The notes beneath the pieces are model-generated. The model had not been told where the DNA came from, made no database searches, and was given only the letters and a program-made list of their open reading frames with translations. From Larkinella humicola (GTDB taxonomy: Bacteria; Bacteroidota; Bacteroidia; Cytophagales; Spirosomataceae): DNA of 64,000 nt. Position numbers and translations under genes: made by a program. The DNA lies in NCBI RefSeq assembly GCF_008727875.1, contig NZ_VTWS01000008.1, forward strand, positions 124,001 to 188,000, given 5' to 3'. Every line of letters begins with the position of its first letter. Position 1 is the stretch's first letter. Shown here one piece after another: positions 1 to 8,369 of the stretch.

Positions 1-478
1 CGGTAATGATCGGGGCGGCACCCCAGGTCCGGGCGATGTAGAAATACAGCGTTCCACGAATAAAATGGCATTCGGCAATCGCCGGATCGAGGTAGGAAGC
101 ACCACCCCCGGCGGCTTTTTTCTCCTCGAACGTCTTGATCATCACGTTGGAATACCCGATGATTTTGTAAAACGCACCCCAGGCGGCACCAATCCGCTCG
201 GAGGCTGAGGAAACCGTAAAGTTCAGGTACTCGACGTCGGTGTAGGTAAACATATTGCCGGACATCACATCGCCGATGGCATCCTGCGCCCGGCTTTCGT
301 AATTCCGCCAGGGCAAACCGCTGTAGAGCGTGCTGGTTGCAGCCCGAACCTCTTCCGCGTTATTGTAATAATTTCCGGTGGTCGTCCCCGAGAGCGAAGG
401 CCGCTCGATAAAGTCTTCCTTGCAGGAAGCCAGCAGCATCGCCGAAATGGCCAGGGCGTATATGGATTTTCGTTTCAT
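1..478 (-). CDS. SusD/RagB-like outer-membrane lipoprotein, partial
   Basis: Surface-exposed glycan- or nutrient-binding partner of the SusC-type channel encoded just upstream on the same strand. Only the first 159 codons are inside the window; the C-terminal part lies beyond position 1. The ATG at 478-476 opens a lipoprotein signal peptide with the lipobox LLASC (Cys19), followed by Lys-Glu-Asp, which fits the Bacteroidota lipoprotein export signal for the cell surface. The visible part has the SusD pattern, with a helix near residues 135-155 resembling the SusD TPR region (AECHFIRGTLYFYIARTWG). SusC stops at 604, so the two genes form the usual susC-susD operon with a 125 bp gap holding an inverted repeat. 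The substrate cannot be told from sequence. Family assignment is firm. Confidence 0.9.
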   Translation of the reverse strand, partial: MKRKSIYALAISAMLLASCKEDFIERPSLSGTTTGNYYNNAEEVRAATSTLYSGLPWRNYESRAQDAIGDVMSGNMFTYTDVEYLNFTVSSASERIGAAWGAFYKIIGYSNVMIKTFEEKKAAGGGASYLDPAIAECHFIRGTLYFYIARTWGAAPIIT

Positions 479-489
479 GACTTTTCCTA

Positions 490-600
490 TTGAGTGATTG
501 GGCGATTGAGTGGTTGAGTGAAGGAGCTCATGAAGATAATTTACCAGGAGCAAGTCCTGTTTTGTATCGCTCAATCGCTCAATTACTCATTCACTCAATC
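490..600. repeat. Intergenic inverted repeat made of GAGTGATT/GAGTGAAT words
   Basis: The arms 490-522 and 567-600 are reverse complements built of iterated 8-mers of the type ATTGAGTG. The repeat sits between the stop of susC and the start of susD. It could act as a transcript-stabilising or attenuating hairpin that sets the susC to susD ratio. The same word family recurs at 54665-54752. Confidence 0.8.
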
Positions 601-603
601 ATT

Positions 604-3600
604 TTAAAATTGTACATTCGCACCGATGGTAAACGTCCGGGGGTTCGGGTAGTGACCCATGTCTACGTTCATCAGCTTGATGCTGTTGTTGAACGAGCCG
701 ATTTCGGGGTCGTAACCGGAGTAATTCGTGAACGTTTTGAGGTTCTGAATCGACCCGTAAATCCGCAGGTTCGTCATTTTCACCTTGCTCAACAGCGTTC
801 TCGGAAGCCGGTAGCCCAGTGTGATGTTCTGAATCCGCCAGTACGATGCATCCTCCACGTAGCGATCCGACATAGCCGTGTTGTTCTTGTTGGTGGTCGT
901 AAACCGGGGCAGTGCGCCGTCCGTGTTGGTTTCGGTATACCGATCCGTTACGGTTCGCATCTGGTTCGACCAGGCATTGTTCAGCCCTTCCAATTGCCAG
1001 CGGAGGAAGTTGAAAGCTTTGGCGCCCTGGCTCCCCTGAAGGAACAGCGAGAAGTCGAAATCCCCGTAGTTGAGTGAGTTGGTCAAACCCCAGGTGAATT
1101 TCGGGAGCGGACTGCCGATAAAGGTGTAATCCTGCGCGTCGATTTTGCCATCGCCGTTGATGTCCTTGTAGCGAATGTCGCCCAGCCAGGTTTCGTTCTG
1201 GTTCACCTTGTAGCCAAACTGCGGCAAGCTCTTGTCCAGATCTTCCTGCGTGCGGAACAACCCGTCTGTCACCAGCCCCCAGAACGAACCCACCGGATTG
1301 CCGGGCGTCGTGTGCGTAATCAGGTAGTTGTTGTAATACACTTTCCCATCCAGCGCCGAAGCCGCACTGGCCGCCCGGTCGTAGGTATTTTTGAATTGCG
1401 TGAACACCAGGTTGGTTTTCCAGGTAAAGTCGCCTTTCTTGATGTTCGTGGTCGTAATTCCGATGTCGATCCCGGTGTTCGTCATCTGTCCCGCATTGCC
1501 CAAGGGCGCTTTCAGGTCGTCCCACTGGTCGCCCACGCCAATCAGGTTGGGGCCGGTCAGGAAGATGATCATGTCGGACGTCACTTTTTTGTAGACGTCG
1601 ATGGTCGCATCGATCCGGCCGTTCAGGAAACCGAGGTCAACCCCAACGTTGGTGGTTTTGACGGATTCCCACTTGAGGTTCGGATTCGGAATCCCGTTGA
1701 TCATGTTCGAGGAACCGAAGCCCACCGGACCGGAGAAGAACTGCACCGCTCCCACATACGCCGGATTGGGCGCACCGCTCGGGAAGTTCTGGTTCCCGAC
1801 GGTTCCGTAACCAGCGCGCACTTTCATGAAATTCAGCACGTTAGCCACATTGCCTTTCATAAATTTTTCGTTCGAAACCGTCCAGCCAGCCGACACGCCC
1901 GGGAAATTCCCCCAGCGGTTATTCGGACCAAAGTTGGACGAACCGTCGGCGCGGAAACTGGCCGAAAGCGAGTAGCGGTCGTCGTAGGTGTAATTAGCCC
2001 GGGCAAACCAGGATTCCATCGCCCAGTGGCCTTTGCCACCGCTCAGGCCCCAGGTCGTCTGGTCGGCACTGCCGGTGTTGAGGTCAAAAATGTTGGCCTG
2101 CAAATCCACTTTCGTGCCCGACATCGACTGGTAATACGACGATTGCGCCTGATGCCCCACTGTAGCCTGAATACCGTGCTTGCCGATGTACTTGTTGTAA
2201 TTCAGGTAGTTGGTGATCGAATAGTAGTAGCTATCCGAGCGCGAGTCGATCAGTTTGCTCCGAAACGATGTGCCGCCCACATTCCCGGCTTTCTGGAAAG
2301 CAACGTTGTTGTCCTGGCCCAGTGAATACGATAGCTCGTTCCGTAAGGTCAGGTCTTTCATCAGTTGCAGTTCGGCATACAGACTCCCGAACACGTTGTT
2401 CGAGGTCTTGGTATTGCCCCGGTACTGGCTGTTTCCGACCAGATTGGAGTTGCTGTACTGCACCCCGCCGACGGTTTGACCACCGCCCCACGAACCGTCG
2501 AGGTTTTTTACGGGAACCAGCGGACTGGTGACGGCTCCCCACCAGATCGTCCCTTCAGCCGCATCGGCCAGTGATACATTCTGAATGCTGCGGGACACGT
2601 TGGCGCTCAGGCCCACTTTGGCCCAGCTTTTCAACTGCGTGTCGAGGCTAAACCGGCTCGAATACCGTTTAAAATCCGAACCCAGCAGAATCCCCTTGTT
2701 GTCGAAATAGTTGAGTGACAGATAGTACGTCGTTTTCTCGCGTCCACCCGAAAAGCTCAACTGCTGGTTGTTGATTGTTCCGCGCTGAAACATGGCATCC
2801 TGCCAGTCGGTGCCTCTTCCCAGCAAATCCGGGTTTCTGAACTCGTCCGAAACCGGGTTTCCGATGATCGGCAGCACTTCATTCTGGTAGCGGGCAAAAT
2901 CCCGCAAATCCATCAGGTCCAGCCGCCGGGCCACTTCTGAAACGCCGGTGTACATCTCGTAATTGATCTTGCCTTCACCCGACTTGCCTTTTTTAGTCGT
3001 CACCAGAATCACGCCGTTGGCGGCCTGAGAACCGTAAATGGCCTGCGCCGACGCATCTTTCAGGACGTCGATGCTTTCGATGTCGTTGGGATTCAGCATC
3101 GCCATGACGCTGTTCCCGGTTTGTCCATCGCCCCCGCCCAAACCAGCGTAGCCCGTGCTGTTCGACGTGTTCCCCCCAACAAACGGTACGCCGTCGATCA
3201 CGAACAAGGGGTCGTTGCTGTTGATGGAGGTTACTCCGCGCACTTTCACCGAAACACCACCGCCCGGTTGGCCGCCGTTGCTGGTTACCGTTACCCCGGC
3301 CGCTTTGCCTTGTAGTAACTGGTCGATGCCGGCCGCCGGAATGTCTTTCAGCTCGGTGGCTTTGATGGTCGTAATGGACGAGGTAACGTCGGAGCGTTTG
3401 GCCGTTCCGTAGCCGATCACCACCACTTCATCCAGCGACTGGTCGTTGGCGAGCAGCGTAATGGTCAGGTTGGTCCGGTTGCCAATCGCGACTTCCTGCG
3501 TTTTCATCCCGATGAACGAGATCACGAGCACGTTGGCTCCCGCCGGGGTGTTGATCGTAAACCGCCCTTCGGCGTCCGTCGTGGTGCCCTGCGTAGTGCC

Positions 3601-3822
3601 TTTAACAGACACAGTTGCACCAGGAAGCGTGTTGCCTTTGTCGTCGGAAACCACCCCTTTGATGAGGGCGTTGACATCGGATTTTCCGACGGTTGCATTC
3701 TTCAGTGATGCCATCACCACCCGGTTTTTCGCCGGTTCGGCAACGGTATTGGTTCGGACCTGCGCGTGAACTGATGTCCAGTAGCCCAAGACCAAAACCC
3801 CCGAAAGCACATGTTTTATCAT
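604..3822 (-). CDS. SusC/RagA-family TonB-linked outer membrane protein
   Basis: TonB-dependent outer-membrane channel of about 1072 residues, the usual length for SusC proteins. I chose the ATG at 3822-3820 over the longer frame to 3894 because it directly opens a signal peptide (MIKHVLSGVLVLG, ending near VHAQ). Domains in order: carboxypeptidase-D-like regulatory domain (residues about 55-140, with the PGATVSVKGT motif), plug domain starting near the motif DEVVVIGYG, including the typical SINSNDPLFVIDGVPF stretch, then a 22-strand barrel ending in Phe (TFTIGANVQF). It imports an oligomeric substrate with the SusD-like partner downstream. A TPR histidine kinase and a NarL-type regulator lie upstream on the same strand and may control it; this is inference. 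Confidence 0.95.
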   Translation of the reverse strand: MIKHVLSGVLVLGYWTSVHAQVRTNTVAEPAKNRVVMASLKNATVGKSDVNALIKGVVSDDKGNTLPGATVSVKGTTQGTTTDAEGRFTINTPAGANVLVISFIGMKTQEVAIGNRTNLTITLLANDQSLDEVVVIGYGTAKRSDVTSSITTIKATELKDIPAAGIDQLLQGKAAGVTVTSNGGQPGGGVSVKVRGVTSINSNDPLFVIDGVPFVGGNTSNSTGYAGLGGGDGQTGNSVMAMLNPNDIESIDVLKDASAQAIYGSQAANGVILVTTKKGKSGEGKINYEMYTGVSEVARRLDLMDLRDFARYQNEVLPIIGNPVSDEFRNPDLLGRGTDWQDAMFQRGTINNQQLSFSGGREKTTYYLSLNYFDNKGILLGSDFKRYSSRFSLDTQLKSWAKVGLSANVSRSIQNVSLADAAEGTIWWGAVTSPLVPVKNLDGSWGGGQTVGGVQYSNSNLVGNSQYRGNTKTSNNVFGSLYAELQLMKDLTLRNELSYSLGQDNNVAFQKAGNVGGTSFRSKLIDSRSDSYYYSITNYLNYNKYIGKHGIQATVGHQAQSSYYQSMSGTKVDLQANIFDLNTGSADQTTWGLSGGKGHWAMESWFARANYTYDDRYSLSASFRADGSSNFGPNNRWGNFPGVSAGWTVSNEKFMKGNVANVLNFMKVRAGYGTVGNQNFPSGAPNPAYVGAVQFFSGPVGFGSSNMINGIPNPNLKWESVKTTNVGVDLGFLNGRIDATIDVYKKVTSDMIIFLTGPNLIGVGDQWDDLKAPLGNAGQMTNTGIDIGITTTNIKKGDFTWKTNLVFTQFKNTYDRAASAASALDGKVYYNNYLITHTTPGNPVGSFWGLVTDGLFRTQEDLDKSLPQFGYKVNQNETWLGDIRYKDINGDGKIDAQDYTFIGSPLPKFTWGLTNSLNYGDFDFSLFLQGSQGAKAFNFLRWQLEGLNNAWSNQMRTVTDRYTETNTDGALPRFTTTNKNNTAMSDRYVEDASYWRIQNITLGYRLPRTLLSKVKMTNLRIYGSIQNLKTFTNYSGYDPEIGSFNNSIKLMNVDMGHYPNPRTFTIGANVQF

Positions 3823-4011
3823 AGTAAGTAAAATAAAGGGACAAAAAAGCAGCACCTCTCCAAAAAGCTGAGCTTGAGAGTAGGGAGTATTCAATCGGAT
3901 AAAAGTGAAAATTCAGACCCTTGGCAGATCAGGTGCCCGGTCAGTCAAGTGGAGTTAGTTCGGCATGGCCTGCAAAATAAAAAGTATGGGTTTAGGTATA
4001 TTTGTCAGACT

Positions 4012-4081
4012 TACCCCCAACCCCCTGAAGGGGGCTAAAAAAATCCGGTTTTTCAAAGCCCCCTTCAGGGGGTTGGGGGTA
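4012..4081. repeat. Perfect G/C-rich inverted repeat (terminator-like)
   Basis: Arms 4012-4036 and 4057-4081 are exact reverse complements of 25 nt, separated by a 20 nt loop containing runs of A and T. The core word is CCCCCTGAAGGGGGC, itself a palindrome. It lies just 3' of the histidine kinase gene and upstream of susC, so it may end the kinase transcript. It belongs to the same repeat type as the element inside lanB at 10891-10965. Confidence 0.85.
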
Positions 4082-4084
4082 TAA

Positions 4085-5860
4085 TTATAAAACCGCCAGT
4101 GTGTTCCTCACCAGTTTCTGCATCGGCAGCGAAATCATGACCGAGGTGCCTTTTCCGGGTTCGCTCTGCCACATCACCTGACCGCCGAGGTAGGCAATCC
4201 GGGATTTGATATTTGCAATGCCATTGCCTTTCGACGGGTTGTTTTCAAAATCGCCACCCCGTCCGTCATCGTCCACACTGATGAGCACCGCTTCGTCATT
4301 GGTCATAATCTGTACGGTAATCGTCTCGGCTTCAGCATGTTTCAAGGCATTGTTCAGCAATTCCTGCACAACCCGGTAAATCATCACCGAAGCTTCGTCG
4401 CCCAGATCGGGTACTTCGCCGTAATGTTCCAGCGTCAGAGCGGTTTCATTGACCAGATTTAACTTCTGCACCAGGTCTTCGAGGGCTGGAATCAGTCCAA
4501 AATTCGAGAGTGCATAGGGTCTCAAATCGCTGGAAATCAGCCGGGTTTCCGTACAGGCTTCGTCCAGAAACTGGTTCAACGGTTCCTTCACCGACAGGGG
4601 CAACAGTTCCTGATGAGCCTCCACAAACAGTTTGATTCGCGAGAGCTGAATGCCCAGACCGTCGTGCAAATCCCGGGCAATCCGGCTCCGTTCGCCCTCC
4701 TGCCCCTCGATCATGGCCTGCAACGACTTCAGTTCCAGATCCCGAATCTGTTGCTGCGCAATAACCGTCTGCTGGTGCGAAATCAGTTTCTGCTGACGTC
4801 GCAGAAACACCAACGCCCCAACCCCCAACACACTGATGACCAATCCACCCGCCAACATAGAATTCAGAATATGCTGGTGTCGGCTTTGCTCCTCAACCAA
4901 TTGCTTTTCAACCGCCAGCGTCTTCACCTGACTGTCCAGTTCCTGCAACCGGATGCTTTTGGTCTGCTCGGAATAGTAAAACTGGTTCGTAAAATCCAGC
5001 GTCCTCAACGACGACCGATAGGCGTTTTTGAAGTCGCCTTGGTGCGAATAACTGTCGGCGGCATGCCGGGACAATTCCCGCAGCATGGATACGTTTTTCT
5101 CCGACTCGGCCAGCTTGTAACTTTTCTCATAGGCGGCAATGGCCGCTTCCGGGCGGTTTTTGAATTGCTCGACCAGCCCCAGATAAAAGTAGTTCAGGGC
5201 AATCATCCAGTTGGTCTTCAACTGCCGGGCCATATTCAGACTGCGGATGGCGAAGTACTGTGCCGAATCCGGTTGTTTATTCCGTAAATAGCTGTTGGCC
5301 AGCAGATTCATAGCAAAAGCCTGTGAGTACGCCTGCTTATAGTGGGCACTCATCCGCTCGGTTTCCCGCAATTCGGTGATCAACTTCTTCGGAATCAACT
5401 CGTTTTTCTGCGCCAGATTCGCAAACGCCAGGCGGCATTCGATGATCTTCGGGTGGTTATGTTTTCGCTTGAAATACTGCAGCGCTTTTCCCAGATACTG
5501 CTCCGCGTAGGGCTGCATAAACAGATCCTGCGAATAGTAATCGCCAATGGCAATGTGGACGTTGTAATACCCCAGCGAATCGCCTTGCAGGTGGTAGTAT
5601 TTCATCCCGTTGAAATTGGCATCGAGCGTATACTTGTTGTAACCGTATTGCTGGTGATAAAGCCATCCCAACTCTTCATAGGATTTGGCAGCTTTCCCAT
5701 ACTGCTTTTCCTGCACCCATTGCTGGATCTGGTTTTTCAGGCTGACAATGGCCGAAGAATCCGATTGTGCCAGCACGTTTTGTCCCATGCCCAGAAGCAA
5801 CAGGAGCAACACCGCACCCAGGCACTTTTGTCGGACTAGCTCGCGCACCCGTTCTGCCAT
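4085..5860 (-). CDS. TPR-containing sensor histidine kinase (HisKA_3 type)
   Basis: Membrane sensor kinase of 591 residues. A signal sequence with a strongly hydrophobic leucine-rich stretch (about residues 14-30) is followed by a periplasmic region of TPR-like helices (about 50-320), one transmembrane helix (about 332-352), a short coiled-coil linker, and a HisKA_3 dimerisation domain with the phospho-acceptor His399 in RIARDLHDG. The C-terminal HATPase_c domain has the N-box (ELLNNALKHA) and G-box (DDGRGGD, GNGIANI). The gene follows the NarL-type regulator at 5932-6579 on the same strand, so regulator and kinase form one unit. TPR kinases of this type commonly regulate neighbouring loci; both the SusC/D genes and the divergent lanthipeptide genes are candidate targets. 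Confidence 0.93.
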   Translation of the reverse strand: MAERVRELVRQKCLGAVLLLLLLGMGQNVLAQSDSSAIVSLKNQIQQWVQEKQYGKAAKSYEELGWLYHQQYGYNKYTLDANFNGMKYYHLQGDSLGYYNVHIAIGDYYSQDLFMQPYAEQYLGKALQYFKRKHNHPKIIECRLAFANLAQKNELIPKKLITELRETERMSAHYKQAYSQAFAMNLLANSYLRNKQPDSAQYFAIRSLNMARQLKTNWMIALNYFYLGLVEQFKNRPEAAIAAYEKSYKLAESEKNVSMLRELSRHAADSYSHQGDFKNAYRSSLRTLDFTNQFYYSEQTKSIRLQELDSQVKTLAVEKQLVEEQSRHQHILNSMLAGGLVISVLGVGALVFLRRQQKLISHQQTVIAQQQIRDLELKSLQAMIEGQEGERSRIARDLHDGLGIQLSRIKLFVEAHQELLPLSVKEPLNQFLDEACTETRLISSDLRPYALSNFGLIPALEDLVQKLNLVNETALTLEHYGEVPDLGDEASVMIYRVVQELLNNALKHAEAETITVQIMTNDEAVLISVDDDGRGGDFENNPSKGNGIANIKSRIAYLGGQVMWQSEPGKGTSVMISLPMQKLVRNTLAVL

Positions 5861-5931
5861 TTTGAGAGTCGTTAAATGCTATACAACTAATGAATCGCTT
5901 CCTTTATTGTCGATCAATCCTGAACCGTCTG

Positions 5932-6579
5932 TCAATCAATACACTGCATTTCCATGGCGGTTTTGATCAGCAGCGCAGTATTGGGAACGCTGAATTTCAT
6001 GAGCAAACTGCTGCGGTGAAATTCGATGGCTTTGACACTCACGAACAGTTGCGTGGCCATTTGCTGCGTCGTTAATCCCTGTGAAATGAGCGTCAGCACT
6101 TCCGATTCGCGGGGCGTCAGGTTGGGTTTCAGGCCCGTTCCGCTGCCCGATTTCCGGTTTCGGGGCTCGTCATGCAGCAGAATATTCGTAATGATTTCGT
6201 TGAAATACGGTTTTTCGCGGTGGACCGTCCGAATCGCCTGCAACAGCTCCACCTTGGTCGTGTTTTTCAGTAAATACCCTTTTGCCCCTTTTTTCACCAC
6301 CCGTTTGATCAGGCTGGCGTCGTCGTGCATCGTCAGGGCGATCACTTTGGTAGCCGGAAACGTACGCGTAATGTGTTCACAAAGCGCCAGCCCATCTTCC
6401 ACCTGCGGAAAGGAAATATCCAGCAAAACGACGTCGATCGGCGCATGGCCCAGGTGTTCAATAACCGATGACACATCAAAGCAGCGCGCCGTCACTTCAA
6501 TTTCCGAAGACCCCGAAATCAGCGACTCAATCCCCTCAACAAACACATTGTGGTCATCGGCAATCAACACTCGTATCAT
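5932..6579 (-). CDS. NarL/FixJ-type response regulator
   Basis: DNA-binding response regulator of 215 residues. The ATG at 6579-6577 is preferred because MIRVLIADDH begins the receiver fold directly; an upstream start at 6609 would add an unneeded ten residues. The receiver domain has the acidic pair at residues 8-9, the phospho-acceptor Asp54 in VVLLDISFP, and a conserved Lys near residue 104. The LuxR-type helix-turn-helix spans about 145-190 (LTPRESEVLTLISQG). It is partner of the TPR kinase 71 bp downstream. Its start faces the lanthipeptide genes across a 410 bp intergenic region that contains two short palindromes (6756-6796). Confidence 0.93.
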   Translation of the reverse strand: MIRVLIADDHNVFVEGIESLISGSSEIEVTARCFDVSSVIEHLGHAPIDVVLLDISFPQVEDGLALCEHITRTFPATKVIALTMHDDASLIKRVVKKGAKGYLLKNTTKVELLQAIRTVHREKPYFNEIITNILLHDEPRNRKSGSGTGLKPNLTPRESEVLTLISQGLTTQQMATQLFVSVKAIEFHRSSLLMKFSVPNTALLIKTAMEMQCID

Positions 6580-6755
6580 CAATTCGTATGCGTTAACTCG
6601 GATGGGCACTCGACGTCTCCGTTGGGGAGAAAACCGGTTTTCAGTTTAACAACGGAACCACCTTTTTAATTTAACCCTTTACTGTTTCGATTGTACGAAA
6701 CGGATAAATTGAATATTGTTTAGCAAAAATAGGACAAAGGAGGTAGGTTATAAAA

Positions 6756-6796
6756 TAGGGGAAACCCCCGTTTTTAGAAAATTAGGGAAAACCCTA
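6756..6796. promoter_or_regulatory. Two tandem GGG-AAA-CCC palindromes, candidate operator
   Basis: GGGGaaaCCCC at 6758-6768 and TAGGGaaaaCCCTA at 6783-6796 lie about 26 bp centre to centre in the AT-rich divergent region between the response regulator gene and the first lanthipeptide precursor. Paired short palindromes suit a dimeric NarL-type regulator. A related GGGAatatCCC-like site occurs at 53496-53506 upstream of the second locus that carries a NarL-type regulator. Binding is inferred only. Confidence 0.35.
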
Positions 6797-6842
6797 GTAA
6801 ATCACTTTGAACCCGCTTTCAAATTACGGCCTAATTTCAGCC

Positions 6843-6989
6843 TGTTATCAATAAATCGCAACTAGTTACAAGTTACGGTTTCACTATCCTTTCAAAACCC
6901 GCCAAGTTTGTATCGGCCAAACCAAAAAGCCGCCGGGGACGCTGAAAACCGAACAGAGTAGGCACACCATCACACCATATTTTACCATC
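6843..6989 (+). repeat. Upstream region of precursor 1, copy A of a duplicated promoter-leader
   Basis: This stretch is closely similar to 8216-8369, which precedes precursor 2. Shared blocks include TTATCAATAAATC at the start, CCGCCAAGTTTGTATCGGC, and GCCGCCGGGGACGCTGAAAA. The similarity continues into the leader-peptide coding region. It shows that promoter, leader RNA and precursor were duplicated together. Confidence 0.9.
6879..6910 (+). promoter_or_regulatory. Candidate promoter of precursor 1
   Basis: TTTC at 6879-6882 and CAAGTTTG at 6903-6910, spaced by 20 nt, approximate the Bacteroidota consensus (TTTG, then TAnnTTTG). The same boxes with the same spacing are kept in copy B (8252-8255 and 8276-8283). 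The predicted 5' leader would be about 70 nt. Confidence 0.45.
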
Positions 6990-7139
6990 ATGAAAAAGCA
7001 AATTGCCAAATTGACACTGAAAACCGATCAGATCATTGCCTTATCCAAAACGCAGGCTTCTAACGTCATGGGCGGCCGGCCGAAAGACAAAACGATTGGC
7101 GGATGCACCACGGCGGGGTATTGCCCAACGGAACTGTAA
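6990..7139 (+). CDS. lanA1: Class I lanthipeptide precursor peptide 1
   Basis: A 49-residue peptide that begins MKKQIAKLTLKTDQIIALSK and reaches a double-glycine site at Gly28-Gly29 (NVMGG). This leader fits the Bacteroidota class I lanthipeptide leader type. The core RPKDKTIGGCTTAGYCPTEL holds two Cys (39, 45) and four Thr. Thr35-Ile-Gly-Gly-Cys39 and Thr41-Ala-Gly-Tyr-Cys45 both fit Thr-x3-Cys methyllanthionine rings. The leader is nearly the same as that of precursor 2 (MKKQ-K-TLKTD-IIALSK-QA-NV-GGR). The C39 peptidase of the exporter encoded downstream would cut after Gly29. A second Gly-Gly (37-38) lies inside the predicted first ring and is unlikely to be the cut site. Modification has not been shown. 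Confidence 0.88.
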   Translation: MKKQIAKLTLKTDQIIALSKTQASNVMGGRPKDKTIGGCTTAGYCPTEL

Positions 7140-7284
7140 TCCGTCCGCACACGCTTCCAGGAAGCAAAAATACTACCTACCAATCTCCGGACTCAGCGGC
7201 CTTTCTAACCCAGGGCTGTTGAGTCTTCTTTTCTTTGATAAACCCGGCCTGCGGCATTCGCTTGTCTTTCAACTCCTTGTTATT

Positions 7285-8217
7285 ATGAAATTGGGTCTTC
7301 TTGAATTCGGAACCGGATGCGTCAGTCCGATGGATATGGTTGAAAATGTACTGGACTATGCGCAGCAGGCCGAGGAACTGGGCTATACCCGGTTTTGGCT
7401 AGGCGAGCATTACGGCACCCCGACGGCCTACCACAACCCCGAAGTGCTGCTGCCCATCATCGCCGGGATGACGGATCGCATCAAAGTCGGCGTGGCGGGG
7501 CTGCTGATGGCGTTCCACAATCCGTACCGGGTGGCGGCTTCGTTCAAGGTCCTCAACAACCTGTTTCCCAACCGCATCGATCTGGGTGTGGCTGGCGGAG
7601 GGGTTCCACCGGAAATCGGAATGCTTCTGGCTCCGGATCTCGATTTGTCCAGTTCTGCCCCTAAAGTGGAACGGTTTGCCGACAACTGCCGGGCCTTGTA
7701 CGACTATCTCTTTGCGGACGAAAACGCCAGCCTGATTGCGCCCGTCGGCGGGTATTTGCCCACCTACTGGTCGCTGAGCGCGGGCCTGAAAAACCCGGCG
7801 GTTCTGGCCAGTCGGCCGACGGCGCTCTGCAAGTCCCTGTTTCATACCGAAATTACGGATCACAAACGGGATGCGGAGAAAATTCAGGAATACCGGGCGG
7901 TTTTTTACGAAAAACACGGCCGGGAGCCGGAAATCAATCTCGCCGTGGCCGGTGTCTGCGCCGAAACGGGAGCGAAAGCCCGCCAGATCCGGGAAGCCCT
8001 GGAACGCCCGGTCAGCATTCATAATGAATTAATTGGCTCACCGGCTTACATCCTGGATGAAGTGGCAAGGTTGCAGGAAATCTACGGCGTGGCGGAATTC
8101 ATTTTCCTGAACATGGCGGAAGAAACCGATCATAAAAAGGACGGAATCGAAAGGCTGGCCCAAGCCCTGCCGCAGTATACAGACGCTGCCAGCAACGTTT
8201 TTGCCATTTCCTACTAG
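7285..8217 (+). CDS. Luciferase-like (LLM class) flavin-dependent oxidoreductase
   Basis: Predicted cytosolic TIM-barrel flavoenzyme of 310 residues. The ATG at 7285 opens MKLGLLEFGT, the normal first strand of the family; the open frame reaches further upstream (to 7036) only because it crosses the precursor region. Visible family marks are GYTRFWLGEHYG, a strand-turn near VGVAGLLMAFHNPYRVA and FPNRIDLGVAGGG, resembling the MsnO8-like subgroup of bacterial luciferase-family oxidoreductases. It lies between the two precursor genes and its stop codon touches the second leader copy, so it is most likely a tailoring enzyme of the lanthipeptide. Members of this superfamily can oxidise substrates or reduce dehydroamino acids; which applies here is not visible. 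The cofactor (FMN or F420) is also unknown. Confidence 0.85.
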   Translation: MKLGLLEFGTGCVSPMDMVENVLDYAQQAEELGYTRFWLGEHYGTPTAYHNPEVLLPIIAGMTDRIKVGVAGLLMAFHNPYRVAASFKVLNNLFPNRIDLGVAGGGVPPEIGMLLAPDLDLSSSAPKVERFADNCRALYDYLFADENASLIAPVGGYLPTYWSLSAGLKNPAVLASRPTALCKSLFHTEITDHKRDAEKIQEYRAVFYEKHGREPEINLAVAGVCAETGAKARQIREALERPVSIHNELIGSPAYILDEVARLQEIYGVAEFIFLNMAEETDHKKDGIERLAQALPQYTDAASNVFAISY

Positions 8218-8369
8218 TTATCAATAAATCCCGACCAGTTACAAGTTCCGATTTCACAATCGTTTCAAAACCCGCCAAGTTTGTATCGGCTAAACAGAAA
8301 AGCCGCCGGGGACGCTGAAAACCGCAACAGAGTAAGCACATCAATCACACCAGTTCAAAACAACAAATC
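8216..8369 (+). repeat. Upstream region of precursor 2, copy B of the duplicated promoter-leader
   Basis: This is the direct counterpart of 6843-6989, starting at the stop codon of the flavoenzyme gene. It carries the same putative promoter boxes (TTTC 8252-8255, CAAGTTTG 8276-8283, 20 nt apart). It should give precursor 2 and the downstream biosynthetic genes their own transcript. Confidence 0.9.

Noticed and set aside
490-600. GAGTGAAT repeats as a CRISPR array
   Set aside because: Units are 8 nt words without spacers and are mirrored, and no cas gene is present.
7036-7284. Upstream extension of the flavoenzyme frame
   Set aside because: The frame is merely open across precursor 1; the family fold begins at the ATG 7285.
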